Assembly: GCA_003149735.1 (NCBI GenBank)
Contig: QANA01000005.1
Coordinates: 1-32,575 of the forward strand
Reading direction: 5' to 3'
DNA length: 32,575 bases
Source: Clostridiales bacterium
GTDB lineage: Bacteria > Bacillota_A > Clostridia > Christensenellales > Christensenellaceae
Each line of letters opens with the position of its first letter. Within the stretch, counting starts at the first letter, position 1. The translations under genes and the position numbers were made by a program. The notes under the pieces are model-generated. The model was not told the origin of the DNA, made no database searches, and saw only the letters and a program-made list of their open reading frames with translations. Shown here one piece after another: positions 1 through 7,754 of the stretch.

Positions 1-668
1 TGTACCTGAGAAACGCCGATCAGGGAGGCTATTTCGCTCTGCGTCTTATCTGAAAAGTAGCGCAGCAGTATGATCTGCCGTTCCCGCGGCGTCAAAAGCG
101 AAAGCTGCTCTTTCAGCAATAACTTATCGATGCAGAAGTCGTCCTCCTGTGCCGGCAAGGTATCGCCTAAAGTGGAAGAATCGGGTTGATCTTCGAAAAT
201 CGGTTCTTCGATAGAACGCGGGATACGGCATGCATCCAATGCCAAAACGACTTCTTCGGGTGGTATCCCGGCGGCCTGTGAAAGTTCTTCCAGAGTCGGT
301 TCCCGGCCGGAGGCTTCTTTTAGCTGCTCCTGCAGTGAGAACAATAAGGACGCTTGCTGTTTTAAGTGCCTGCTGACTTTTAGTGGGCCGTCATCTCGTA
401 AGAAGCGGCGGATTTCACCGGTAATCATAGGTACGGCGTAAGTTGAAAAGCGCACCCCAAAAGAAGGGTCGAACCCTTCAATCGCTTTGAGCAGCCCCAG
501 GCTGCCCAATTGAAACAGATCTTCATATTCCGAGCCGCGCCCCAAAAAGCGTTTGACAATGCTTTTAACAAGCGGCGTATTTTGCAGAACTAATGCCTCA
601 CGAGCCTGACCATCTCCCGATTGAGCCCGATGCAGCAGAGAGAGCGTCTGCTCATGAGAGGGCAGCAT
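1..668 (-). CDS. sigF: RNA polymerase sporulation sigma factor SigF (SpoIIAC), 3' end cut by window edge
   Basis: Forespore-specific sigma factor held inactive by SpoIIAB until SpoIIAA releases it. 222 codons are visible of about 255 expected; the C-terminal end lies beyond base 1. Sigma region 2 is clear (EYEDLFQLGSLGLLKAIEGF, then RFSTYAVPMITGEIRRFLRD). The last visible residues, IASLIGVSQV, begin the region 4 helix-turn-helix. The start is ATG at 668, giving MLPSHEQTLSLL. It overlaps the end of spoIIAB by 17 bases, which suggests translational coupling. It is told from SigG, also in this window, by lacking the VEICGVDTSKLP N-terminus and by following spoIIAB. Family and operon order are well known; the exact start is inferred. 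Confidence 0.95.
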   Translation of the reverse strand, partial: MLPSHEQTLSLLHRAQSGDGQAREALVLQNTPLVKSIVKRFLGRGSEYEDLFQLGSLGLLKAIEGFDPSFGVRFSTYAVPMITGEIRRFLRDDGPLKVSRHLKQQASLLFSLQEQLKEASGREPTLEELSQAAGIPPEEVVLALDACRIPRSIEEPIFEDQPDSSTLGDTLPAQEDDFCIDKLLLKEQLSLLTPRERQIILLRYFSDKTQSEIASLIGVSQV

Positions 669-1113
669 GGGCAGCGGCCTCCGCAGAAGAAATTGGAATG
701 ATTTTTTCCAAACGTACTGTAGTACCCCGACCCGGTTGGGAGTGTACCACTACCCGATCCATAAAGGATTGCATGACAGTAAACCCCATGCCGGAGCGTT
801 CTTCACAGTTGCCGGTAGAATAAAACGGCTGCATAGCCTGCTGAATATCCTCGATGCCTTTGCCAAAATCCTGTATTTCAAAAGTTACGGTGTCTCCGCT
901 GATTTTTCCACGCAAAATCACTTTGCCGGTTTTGAGACCATATGCATGAACGACTACATTGGTGACTGCTTCGGAAACAGCAGTTTTGATATCCGAAATA
1001 TCTTCCATCGTGCAGTCAAGGCGGGCGGCAAAAGCGGCGGCACAGACTCGGGCGAAGGCCTCATTTTGCGAAGTGGCTGGGAAAATCAATTCCATATAAT
1101 TATCCGTATTCAT
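652..1113 (-). CDS. spoIIAB: Anti-sigma-F factor and serine kinase SpoIIAB
   Basis: 153 residues, usual length. It binds sigma-F in the predivisional cell and phosphorylates SpoIIAA with ATP. It shows the GHKL ATPase boxes: the N box with Glu48 and Asn52 (SEAVTNVVVHAYG), the G1 box DFGKGI with Asp82, and the G2 box RSGMGF around 107-112. The start ATG lies 14 bases after the spoIIAA stop and follows a GGAGG ribosome site. The 3' end overlaps sigF. The three-gene order is the standard spoIIA operon. Confidence 0.97.
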   Translation of the reverse strand: MNTDNYMELIFPATSQNEAFARVCAAAFAARLDCTMEDISDIKTAVSEAVTNVVVHAYGLKTGKVILRGKISGDTVTFEIQDFGKGIEDIQQAMQPFYSTGNCEERSGMGFTVMQSFMDRVVVHSQPGRGTTVRLEKIIPISSAEAAAHAALS

Positions 1114-1127
1114 GTTTCCTCCGAAAA

Positions 1128-1424
1128 TTACGAAATTTTCTCTATGATGCTGTATAAGCCAGACATGCGAAACAGTTTGTCCACATAAGGGTTTACATTT
1201 TTTACAAACAGGCGCATGCCTTTTTCTTTTAATTTTTTATAGCGCCCAATCAACAGCCCGATTCCGGAACTGTCCATTAAAGTAACCTGGGCAAAATCGA
1301 GGATCAGATTGCCGCGGCTGCGGGCAATGGCGCGATCCAACTGTTGCCGGATCGCTTCCGTGTTATGATGATCCAGCTCTCCTTCCAACGCAATGCAAAG
1401 AGCACGCATCGTTGTTTTCTGCAT
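1128..1424 (-). CDS. spoIIAA: Anti-sigma-F factor antagonist SpoIIAA
   Basis: STAS-domain protein. When dephosphorylated it pulls SpoIIAB off sigma-F. The core motif LMDSSGIG holds the Ser that SpoIIAB phosphorylates (Ser52 here, matching Ser58 of B. subtilis). GELDHH near the N-terminus and RMSGLYSII near the C-terminus are typical. At 98 residues it is shorter than the B. subtilis protein of about 117, with trimmed ends. The start is supported by AGGAGG about 7 bases upstream. First gene of the operon, preceded by a sigma-H-type promoter. Confidence 0.96.
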   Translation of the reverse strand: MQKTTMRALCIALEGELDHHNTEAIRQQLDRAIARSRGNLILDFAQVTLMDSSGIGLLIGRYKKLKEKGMRLFVKNVNPYVDKLFRMSGLYSIIEKIS

Positions 1425-1453
1425 AAAATACCTCCTTCAATTGCCATGCAATA

Positions 1454-1482
1454 ATATTCACGCTTTGAAGCGAAAATCCTTG
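1454..1482 (-). promoter_or_regulatory. Sigma-H-type promoter of the spoIIA operon
   Basis: On the minus strand AGGATTTT (1480 to 1473) is followed by GAATAT (1459 to 1454). Placed on the known sigma-H pattern RnAGGAwww - 11/12 bases - RnnGAATww, the spacer is 11 bases and only the two purine positions are off. The spoIIAA start is 30 bases downstream of the -10. The spoIIA operon is known to use sigma-H in Bacillus and Clostridium, so motif and context agree. Confidence 0.7.
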
Positions 1483-1555
1483 AACGAAAAAGCACTGCTT
1501 TTGCCGGAATACTGCGAATGTGCATATTTTTTTATGCGTTGGGAAGAATTTCCTT

Positions 1556-3820
1556 ATGAGTGGAAAAAAGAACAGCAGAAAGCCCGGCGTTTTCAAAAAA
1601 ATCATAGGGGCGTTATTAGTATGTGCAATTTGCGGAGGAATATTCGTTGCCGCATATATTTTCGGGATTGAAGAATGGCAGGAATTCGATCCGGCTCAGG
1701 CGGCACAGATGCAGCTGTGTACAACTCTATACGATGCAGAAGGGAATCCGTTTCAGGAGTTGTATAATACAGAGCGGCGCTATTATGTACAGATAGAAAC
1801 TTTGCCGGCATATGTTGCGCAGGCGTTTATCGCCATAGAGGATGCTCGCTTTTATGAACATTCCGGTTTTGATCTGGTGCGCATTGGAGGAGCTCTTTGG
1901 GCAGATCTGCGCAGCGGCAGTTTTTCACAGGGAGCAAGCACTATCACGCAGCAGCTGATTAAGCTTTCCTACCTGAAAAATGAAAAAACGGTTACGCGTA
2001 AGGTCGCGGAAATTCTTATGGCGATCAAATTAGAAAAGAAATATTCCAAAGATGAAATATTGGAACTTTATCTGAATCGTGCGTATTTTGGCAACGGCGC
2101 TTATGGAGTGGAGACTGCTGCGCGGGAATACTTTGGAAAAACAGCCATGGAGTTGACTCTGGAAGAAGCGGCTATGTTGGCCGGGGTTGTCAATTCCCCT
2201 TCAAGATATGATCCGCGCAGCCATTATGAGGCTGCAAAAGGACGGCAGGAACTGGTGCTTGCCCAGATGTGCGAACAGGGTTTTATTTCGCAGGAGCAGG
2301 CGGAGGAGGCAGGGCAGATATCGCTCGTAGTAAAGGAAAAAGAAGAATTTACCTATCAATATGGGTTCTACACCGATAAAGTAATTGATGATGCAGCAAA
2401 TTTGCTGACTCTGACTTATACGGAACTGATGGAAGGGGGATATCAGATATATACTTATCTGGAACCGGAGCAGCAGATATATTTGGAACAATATAGTCAG
2501 GATAGCGAAGGATTTCCGGCGGCGGCAGAGGATGGCGAGCTGTGCCAGTGTGCGGCAGTAGTGCTTTCGGCAAAACATAATGGAATCACTGCCATGATTG
2601 GCGGCAGAACACACGAGACACGCCTGGCATTCAATCGAGCCTGTGCCATGCGGCGGCAACCCGGTTCAGCGATTAAACCGATTATGGTTTACGCACCGGC
2701 TATCGAATATCTGGGTTATGAGACGACTTCTCTGCTGATGGATCAGCCGGAGGATTTTTTGGGCTATACGCCGCGCAATGCAGGAGATACCTATCGGGGA
2801 TGGGTAACGCTGAGAGACGCTGTTGCCTACTCGATCAATTTGCCGGCAGTGAAGCTGTTGAACGAAGTCGGAGTGGGCAAGGCAAAAAATTATGCCGGCA
2901 GTGTGGGAATTCCTTTTGAAGAAAAGGACAAAAACCTTTCTCTGGCACTGGGGGGCTTTACAACCGGTGTTTCTCCTCTGGAATTGGCGGCTGCCTATAT
3001 GCCTTTTGCTTCGGGCGGTTATTACGATGCAACGAGTACTGTCTGTAAAATTGTGGACAGTAAGGGGAATATTGTTTATGAACGGGAGTCACAGGCAAAA
3101 AGTGTGCTTTCAGAGCAAACGTCCTTCTTGATGAGCTCGCTTTTACGATCGAGTGTAGAATACGGCACTTCCAAAGCGCTGGCGCAGACGGGCATCCCGC
3201 TTTGTGCCAAGACGGGAACCAGCACTTATGATGATGCCAGCAATAATAAAGATGCGTGGATCGTAGCGTATAATCCGGAATATATTGTCTGCTGCTGGAT
3301 AGGCTTTGATAATCCTGATGATTCTCACTATCTGGAAAAGGGAGTTACCGGAGGCACTTATCCAGCGAAAATGGCTGCGGGGATTTTTTCGAAGATTTAT
3401 GAACAACGGGAGGCTCCGGATTTTACAGTGCCATCCAGTATCGCGGCGATTGAAGTAGATGCCTATCAGTTGAAAGAAAATCTGGAGTTGCGCCCTGCCT
3501 CATCGGAGCGGGAGAGTCAGGCGGAATACTACGTCAGAGAGCGAATTCCCGAAGCTTTGAGCCCTAAGGCATCCAATATGCAGGTGAGTACGAAAAAGGG
3601 CTATCCGCTGATTCGCTTTTCGGGTTACAGCAAATATACCTATGCGTTGGAGCGAAAAGAGGTGGGAGAGAGCGATTTTACTCTGATTGCCCGGCTGGAA
3701 GGCGGAAAGAGTTATCACGATAAGGAGGCAGAGCAGGGAAAAACATATGTCTACCGGCTGACTCCGGAAGAATACTATACACCGCAGTACGAAACGATCT
3801 ATTTGTATATTCCCAGCTAA
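1556..3820 (+). CDS. Class A penicillin-binding protein (transglycosylase/transpeptidase)
   Basis: 754 residues; polymerises and cross-links peptidoglycan outside the membrane. A short basic N-terminus and one membrane helix (about 13-37) lead to a GT51 domain with EDARFYEH at 95-102 (catalytic Glu95) and STITQQLIK. The transpeptidase domain has Ser371 and Lys374 in PGSAIKP, SIN at 426-428 and KTGT at 552-555. The last 80 residues look like a fibronectin type III domain. ATG 1556 is preferred over an in-frame GTG at 1520, because it places the basic residues and helix normally and has a GGGAAGAA site upstream. Transcribed away from spoIIA across a 131-base gap; a poor sigma-A-like pair (TTGCCG 1501, CATATT 1523) is the only promoter candidate I see. 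A PbpF/PbpG-like sporulation role is possible but is only inferred from position. Confidence 0.93.
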   Translation: MSGKKNSRKPGVFKKIIGALLVCAICGGIFVAAYIFGIEEWQEFDPAQAAQMQLCTTLYDAEGNPFQELYNTERRYYVQIETLPAYVAQAFIAIEDARFYEHSGFDLVRIGGALWADLRSGSFSQGASTITQQLIKLSYLKNEKTVTRKVAEILMAIKLEKKYSKDEILELYLNRAYFGNGAYGVETAAREYFGKTAMELTLEEAAMLAGVVNSPSRYDPRSHYEAAKGRQELVLAQMCEQGFISQEQAEEAGQISLVVKEKEEFTYQYGFYTDKVIDDAANLLTLTYTELMEGGYQIYTYLEPEQQIYLEQYSQDSEGFPAAAEDGELCQCAAVVLSAKHNGITAMIGGRTHETRLAFNRACAMRRQPGSAIKPIMVYAPAIEYLGYETTSLLMDQPEDFLGYTPRNAGDTYRGWVTLRDAVAYSINLPAVKLLNEVGVGKAKNYAGSVGIPFEEKDKNLSLALGGFTTGVSPLELAAAYMPFASGGYYDATSTVCKIVDSKGNIVYERESQAKSVLSEQTSFLMSSLLRSSVEYGTSKALAQTGIPLCAKTGTSTYDDASNNKDAWIVAYNPEYIVCCWIGFDNPDDSHYLEKGVTGGTYPAKMAAGIFSKIYEQREAPDFTVPSSIAAIEVDAYQLKENLELRPASSERESQAEYYVRERIPEALSPKASNMQVSTKKGYPLIRFSGYSKYTYALERKEVGESDFTLIARLEGGKSYHDKEAEQGKTYVYRLTPEEYYTPQYETIYLYIPS

Positions 3821-3863
3821 AAAGCAGGTGCTTTCCTGCTTTTTTTGCCGTTCCGGCAAAAAA
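3821..3863 (+). terminator. Rho-independent terminator and a second abutting hairpin after the PBP gene
   Basis: AAAGCAGG (3821-3828) pairs with CCTGCTTT (3835-3842), directly after the stop codon, and a run of T follows. The T run is itself the left arm of a second perfect inverted repeat: TTTTTTGCCG (3841-3850), a 3-base loop, CGGCAAAAAA (3854-3863). The two hairpins share bases, so only one may form fully at a time. Confidence 0.85.
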
Positions 3864-3908
3864 GACGCCGGAATCAAAGGAAAGGCGGGCGAATTTCCGG
3901 ATTTATGC

Positions 3909-3914
3909 TATAAT
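3909..3914 (+). promoter_or_regulatory. Probable -10 element of the pepF promoter
   Basis: A perfect TATAAT lies 51 bases before the pepF start. No good TTGACA-like box is seen 16-18 bases upstream (the region is GC-rich), so either the -35 is weak or another factor is needed. Confidence 0.45.
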
Positions 3915-3964
3915 AAATATCATATTTAGTTGAAAGAAGATACCGGCCTGAAAGGAGAAATGAT

Positions 3965-5734
3965 ATGAATGGAGAATGGTCACTGAATGCCTTATACAGC
4001 GGATATGAAGATCCGGCTTATTTGGCGGATGAACAAAAGGCAGATGTGTTGGGAGAACAGATTAACGCTTTGGCGGATACTTTGGAAGAACGAAATGAAA
4101 GGGAAAACCTGTTGGCTGCCCTGCCTCTGCTGGAACAGGAAGCAGATCTGTATGATAAACTGTTCAATTTCAGTGCACTGCGCCAGGAAGCCAATACGGC
4201 AGATGAAAAGAGTGCTTCCCGATTGGGCAGCTTAAGTCAGAAAAACAGCAGAACGACAAAGGCGAAAACACGTATCTTTTCCTATATTGCACGGATCCCG
4301 GAATCGGAAATGGAAGCACTGATTGCGCAGGAGCCGCTGCTGCAGGAATATCGCTATTATCTGCAATGCATTCGGGAAGATGATCGCTATTTGCTGAACG
4401 GGGATGTGGAAGAGGCGTTGGCAAAGTATGGAATGAGCGGCGGGGATGCCTGGTCGGATTTGCAGGCTTATCTGACGTCTTCTGTCAAAGCGGATTATCA
4501 GGGAAAACCACTTACCCTTTCTGCAGTGCGCAATCTGGCATATGACGCGGATCCGGAGGTGCGCAGACAGGCCTATGAAGCAGAATTGGCCTGTTATGAG
4601 AAAATCAAGGACGCAGTCGCTTTTTCTTTGAACAGTATCAAAATGCAAGCTATCAGCGAATGCGAGTTGCGCGGATTTGCTTCGCCGTTGGAAAAAACGC
4701 TGCATGAATCGCGCATGCGCCGAGAGACGCTGGACGCACTGCTGGAAGCAATGCAGGAATATATGCCTAAATTTTGGGAATACCTGCGGGCAAAGGGCAG
4801 AGCACTGGGGCATGCCGATGGATTGCCGTGGTATGATCTGTTTGCACCCATGGGCAGCAATGGAAAGAAATATACCGTAGAAGAGGCGGAAGCATATTTG
4901 CTGCAGGTATTCGGCGCATTTAATCCCAAAATGGCGGAAATTATGCATAAAGCTTTTCGCGAGGAGTGGATCGATTTCTTCCCGCGGGAAGGAAAAGTGG
5001 GAGGTGCCTTTTGTGCCGGGATTCCCGCTATCCGGCAATTCCGCATTCTGACTAACTTTGACGGCAGCTTCAACAGCATCACGACGCTCGGGCACGAGCT
5101 CGGGCATGGATACCATGATTTTATGGTGCAGGAAAACCGGCCGCTGAACCGCAGCTATTCCATGCCGGTGGCAGAGACGGCGTCGACCTTTAATGAAAAC
5201 GTGATTCTGGAAGAAGCGTTGGAAAAGGCAGAAGATAAAGAGGAACAGTTGGCTCTCGCAGAAGGGGAATTGATGGAAGTCACTCAGATTATCTGCGATA
5301 TTTACTCGCGTTTTCTGTTCGAACAGGAAGTCTGCGCGCGGCGCAAGGATGAATTCCTTTTTGCCGATCAGCTTTGTGAATTGATGCTGAAAGCCCAGAG
5401 ACAGGCTTATGGAAACGGCATTGCCGCCGATACGCTGCATCCTTATATGTGGGTTTGCAAGAGTCATTATTATGGACCGGATCTGGCATTTTATAATTTC
5501 CCGTATGCTTTTGGCGGATTGTTTGCGCGTGGTTTGTATGCGAAATATCGGGCGGAGGGAAAGAATTTCCTGCCGAAATACGATGCCATGTTGCGGGCAA
5601 CTCCCACTGCCAGTGTCGAGGAAGCGGCTGCAATCTGCGGTGTGGACGTGACGGATAAGCAATTCTGGTTGAGCAGCCTGCAGTCGTATACGCCAACGAT
5701 TGAGCTCTTCAAGCAATTGACCGGGCAATGCTGA
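3965..5734 (+). CDS. pepF: Oligoendopeptidase F-type M3 metallopeptidase
   Basis: 589 residues, the usual length for the PepF branch of M3 peptidases: cytoplasmic zinc enzymes that cut short peptides. The zinc motif HELGH is at 377-381, and the Glu of PVAETAS (Glu404) is the expected third ligand. The N-terminal two thirds form the helical M3 lobe that closes over the active site. No signal peptide is seen. ATG 3965 follows AAAGGAG at 3951-3957 with good spacing. It stands alone between a terminator and ylmH and is probably co-transcribed with ylmH, as the gap to that start is about 40 bases with no terminator. Exact peptide specificity cannot be read from the sequence. Confidence 0.93.
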   Translation: MNGEWSLNALYSGYEDPAYLADEQKADVLGEQINALADTLEERNERENLLAALPLLEQEADLYDKLFNFSALRQEANTADEKSASRLGSLSQKNSRTTKAKTRIFSYIARIPESEMEALIAQEPLLQEYRYYLQCIREDDRYLLNGDVEEALAKYGMSGGDAWSDLQAYLTSSVKADYQGKPLTLSAVRNLAYDADPEVRRQAYEAELACYEKIKDAVAFSLNSIKMQAISECELRGFASPLEKTLHESRMRRETLDALLEAMQEYMPKFWEYLRAKGRALGHADGLPWYDLFAPMGSNGKKYTVEEAEAYLLQVFGAFNPKMAEIMHKAFREEWIDFFPREGKVGGAFCAGIPAIRQFRILTNFDGSFNSITTLGHELGHGYHDFMVQENRPLNRSYSMPVAETASTFNENVILEEALEKAEDKEEQLALAEGELMEVTQIICDIYSRFLFEQEVCARRKDEFLFADQLCELMLKAQRQAYGNGIAADTLHPYMWVCKSHYYGPDLAFYNFPYAFGGLFARGLYAKYRAEGKNFLPKYDAMLRATPTASVEEAAAICGVDVTDKQFWLSSLQSYTPTIELFKQLTGQC

Positions 5735-5774
5735 CGGCAGCTGTTGACTGAAGGTGCAAAGGTCAGAGAATGAT

Positions 5775-6569
5775 ATGGAAAAACGCGAGTTGATGCACCG
5801 TTTTGCGCAGAGTAAGGAAGAAGAACTGCTGATTGGCCGGTTATTGGATCTGGCCAGGCGGGCCGAAAAGGGTTATGCGGTTTACAGCCGTTTTTTGAAT
5901 CCCCATGAGCGGGCCATTGCAGAGCGGACTCTGCGAGCAGCCGGGATAAACTTTCGGTTGGAAGGCGGATATCGGGAAGCGGAGCGGGCTATCCTTGCCT
6001 TTTTACCTGAGTATTTACAGGAAGCACAGGAGGACCCGCAGTTCCCTGTTTGTTTGCTCTCTTTGCAGATCAAAGGGAGCGATTTCGGAAAAAAGCTGAC
6101 CCATCGGGACTATTTGGGCTCTCTGATGGCTTTGCGCATTGAACGGGAAATGATTGGGGATATTCTGGTACAAGAGACGGGGGCGTACCTGTTTTTGCTG
6201 AAACAGGCAGCACAAGTCGTACTGCAGGAATTGAAAAAAATAGGCAGCCACGGAGTAGAGATAAAGGAGCTTTTACTGACGCAGGCAGAGGTGGTAGAAG
6301 CGGAAAAAGAGGAATTGAGGGTATTTGTCGCTTCCATGCGGCTGGATACGATTGTGGCAGAAGGGTTTGGGTTGTCCCGTTCGCAAGCAGCAGCACAGAT
6401 TGAATCCGGGTCAGTGTCGTTACGGCATTGTGAATGTATGCGCCCATCTGCTGAAGTAGGAGAGGGGGATGTGATTTCCCTAAAAGGAAGTGGGCGCGTG
6501 ACGGTGGGGAAAGTCGGCGGAATCAGTCGTAAAGGCCGCCTGTGCCTCAGCCTTTATCGGTGGAAATAG
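5775..6569 (+). CDS. ylmH: YlmH-family S4-domain RNA-binding protein
   Basis: 264 residues. The N-terminal two thirds match the YlmH ribosome-associated fold; the C-terminal S4 RNA-binding domain starts near residue 195 (MRLDTIVAEGFGLSRSQAAA) and includes the IESGSVSL turn. In B. subtilis YlmH binds the ribosome and has been linked to rescue of stalled large subunits; there it lies next to sepF in the division cluster. Here it follows pepF and no division genes are near. A GTG at 5754 is open in frame, but it has no ribosome site. ATG 5775, after AAAGG, gives MEKRELMHRF and is preferred. Confidence 0.85.
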   Translation: MEKRELMHRFAQSKEEELLIGRLLDLARRAEKGYAVYSRFLNPHERAIAERTLRAAGINFRLEGGYREAERAILAFLPEYLQEAQEDPQFPVCLLSLQIKGSDFGKKLTHRDYLGSLMALRIEREMIGDILVQETGAYLFLLKQAAQVVLQELKKIGSHGVEIKELLLTQAEVVEAEKEELRVFVASMRLDTIVAEGFGLSRSQAAAQIESGSVSLRHCECMRPSAEVGEGDVISLKGSGRVTVGKVGGISRKGRLCLSLYRWK

Positions 6570-6598
6570 ATTTCCGAAAATCGGATAGAAGGAAGAAA

Positions 6599-6656
6599 GC
6601 GGTTGTCGGTATGCCTGCCAAAAAGCAGGCATGAGAAAAAGCCGGCAGGCAACCGC
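6599..6656 (+). other. Nested and competing hairpins downstream of ylmH (candidate structured RNA)
   Basis: An outer stem GCGGTTG (6599-6605) with CAACCGC (6650-6656) encloses a perfect hairpin ATGCCTGC (6611-6618) with GCAGGCAT (6625-6632). The arm GCCTGCC (6613-6619) can instead pair with GGCAGGC (6644-6650). The two inner pairings exclude each other, and the second also takes the base of the outer stem. A strong terminator follows 14 bases later. This may be an attenuation-like switch or only the 3' untranslated region of ylmH. Confidence 0.4.
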
Positions 6657-6669
6657 TATAAGAAATCAT

Positions 6670-6718
6670 AGCAACAGGAAATACGACGGCAGCGGCGGTT
6701 TCCTGTTGCTGTTTTTTT
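6670..6718 (+). terminator. Strong rho-independent terminator
   Basis: AGCAACAGGAAA (6670-6681) pairs perfectly over 12 bases with TTTCCTGTTGCT (6699-6710), with a 17-base GC-rich loop and seven T at 6712-6718. It ends the pepF-ylmH unit before the ABC promoter. From here to 6822 I find no gene. Confidence 0.9.
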
Positions 6719-6822
6719 GAAGCAGGGATGTAATGAAGGCTGATGCGATAGGAAATTTGCTGTCGCGTATATTACTGTAAAATAAAAATCGTCATAAAGA
6801 GATAAAAAATCAAAAAAAAGAC

Positions 6823-6851
6823 TTGGCAAATATAATTTAGTATGCTAAAAT
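6823..6851 (+). promoter_or_regulatory. Sigma-A-type promoter of the amino acid ABC operon
   Basis: TTGGCA (6823-6828), a 17-base spacer and TAAAAT (6846-6851), in AT-rich DNA. The first gene starts 57 bases after the -10. A small GCAC-gaag-GTGC hairpin (6863-6874) lies in the short leader. No operator was recognised. Confidence 0.7.
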
Positions 6852-6908
6852 GCTAATATGATGCACGAAGGTGCGAAGGTTTTAAGTATTGAAAGGTAAA
6901 AAATCGTT

Positions 6909-7736
6909 ATGAAAAAAAGAGTACTGGCAATTTTAATGGCATTGGCTATGGTGGCACTCTGTGCGGCTTGCGGCAAAAAGGAACCGGTTGTTGATTATAC
7001 AACGGCAGAGGGTATCAGCGGTGCGACCGTTGTGGCAGAGCAGGAATCTGCAGGAGAAACGGTAATTGCGGAAGATGCATTTTTTGCAAAAGCGGAATAT
7101 ACTGCTGTGGAATCGCAGGCCAGAGCTTTGATGGAAGTTTCGGCAGGGACGGCAGATGCCGCAGTGGTAGACTATGTCATGTCGATTGGCTCGATCGGGG
7201 AAGGCACCGATTATGAGGATTTGCAGCTGGTAGAGGGTGTGGAATTTGCTCCCGAAGAATACGGAATTGCTTTCCGTAAAGGCTCGGATATGGCCTATAT
7301 GGTGAATATGGCAATTGCTGAGCTGAGAGAAGAGGGAAAATTGCAGGAAATCGCTGAAACATACAAACTGGAAGATTTGATCACGGCGGATGCGGACTTT
7401 GAACCAATTCAGCAAGCTGATTCTGATTGGGAGTATATTCGGAACAAAGGCGAACTGATTATTGGTATCACATTGTTCCAGCCTATGAACTATTATGATG
7501 ATAATGGAGAATTGATCGGCTTTGAAACAGAATTTGCCAAAGCGGTCTGTGATAAGATGGGCATAAAGGCAGTGTTCCAGGAAATTTCTTGGGCGGCGAA
7601 AGAGACGGAACTGGAAGCAAAAAATATTGACTGCATTTGGAACGGCATGACGATCACCGATGAACGCCAGGAAGCAATGAGTCTTTCTATTCCCTATATG
7701 CGCAACAAACAGGTGCTGATTGCGAAAGTAAAATAA
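6909..7736 (+). CDS. Amino acid-binding lipoprotein of an ABC importer, circularly permuted
   Basis: 275 residues. A lipoprotein signal ends at Cys21 (LCAACGKK). The rest is a family 3 solute-binding protein in the wrong order. Residues 30-158 match the usual C-terminal half: SGATVVAEQESAGETV, then GTADAAVVDYV, then EYGIAFRKGSDM and LREEGKLQEIAETY. Residues 173-275 match the usual N-terminal half: WEYIRNKGELIIGITLFQPM, GELIGFETEFAKAVCDKMG, DCIWNGMTITDERQEAM, PYMRNKQVLIAKVK. The cut falls in the hinge strand between lobes, and a linker of about 15 residues joins the old C- and N-termini, so a closed two-lobe fold remains possible. First gene of a three-gene importer operon; the ribosome site GAAAGG is 12 bases upstream. 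Ligand probably a polar amino acid; which one is unknown. Confidence 0.9.
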   Translation: MKKRVLAILMALAMVALCAACGKKEPVVDYTTAEGISGATVVAEQESAGETVIAEDAFFAKAEYTAVESQARALMEVSAGTADAAVVDYVMSIGSIGEGTDYEDLQLVEGVEFAPEEYGIAFRKGSDMAYMVNMAIAELREEGKLQEIAETYKLEDLITADADFEPIQQADSDWEYIRNKGELIIGITLFQPMNYYDDNGELIGFETEFAKAVCDKMGIKAVFQEISWAAKETELEAKNIDCIWNGMTITDERQEAMSLSIPYMRNKQVLIAKVK

Positions 7737-7754
7737 AGTTCAGGAGAAACCGAT

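Noticed and set aside
6733..6780. 15-codon frame after the ylmH terminator as a leader peptide
   Set aside because: It lies upstream of the operon promoter at 6823, has a poor ribosome site and no run of a regulatory codon.
6909..7736. Binding protein as a pseudogene or frameshifted pair
   Set aside because: The frame is unbroken, the signal peptide is intact, each half is whole and the operon downstream is normal. Reordering explains it better than decay.
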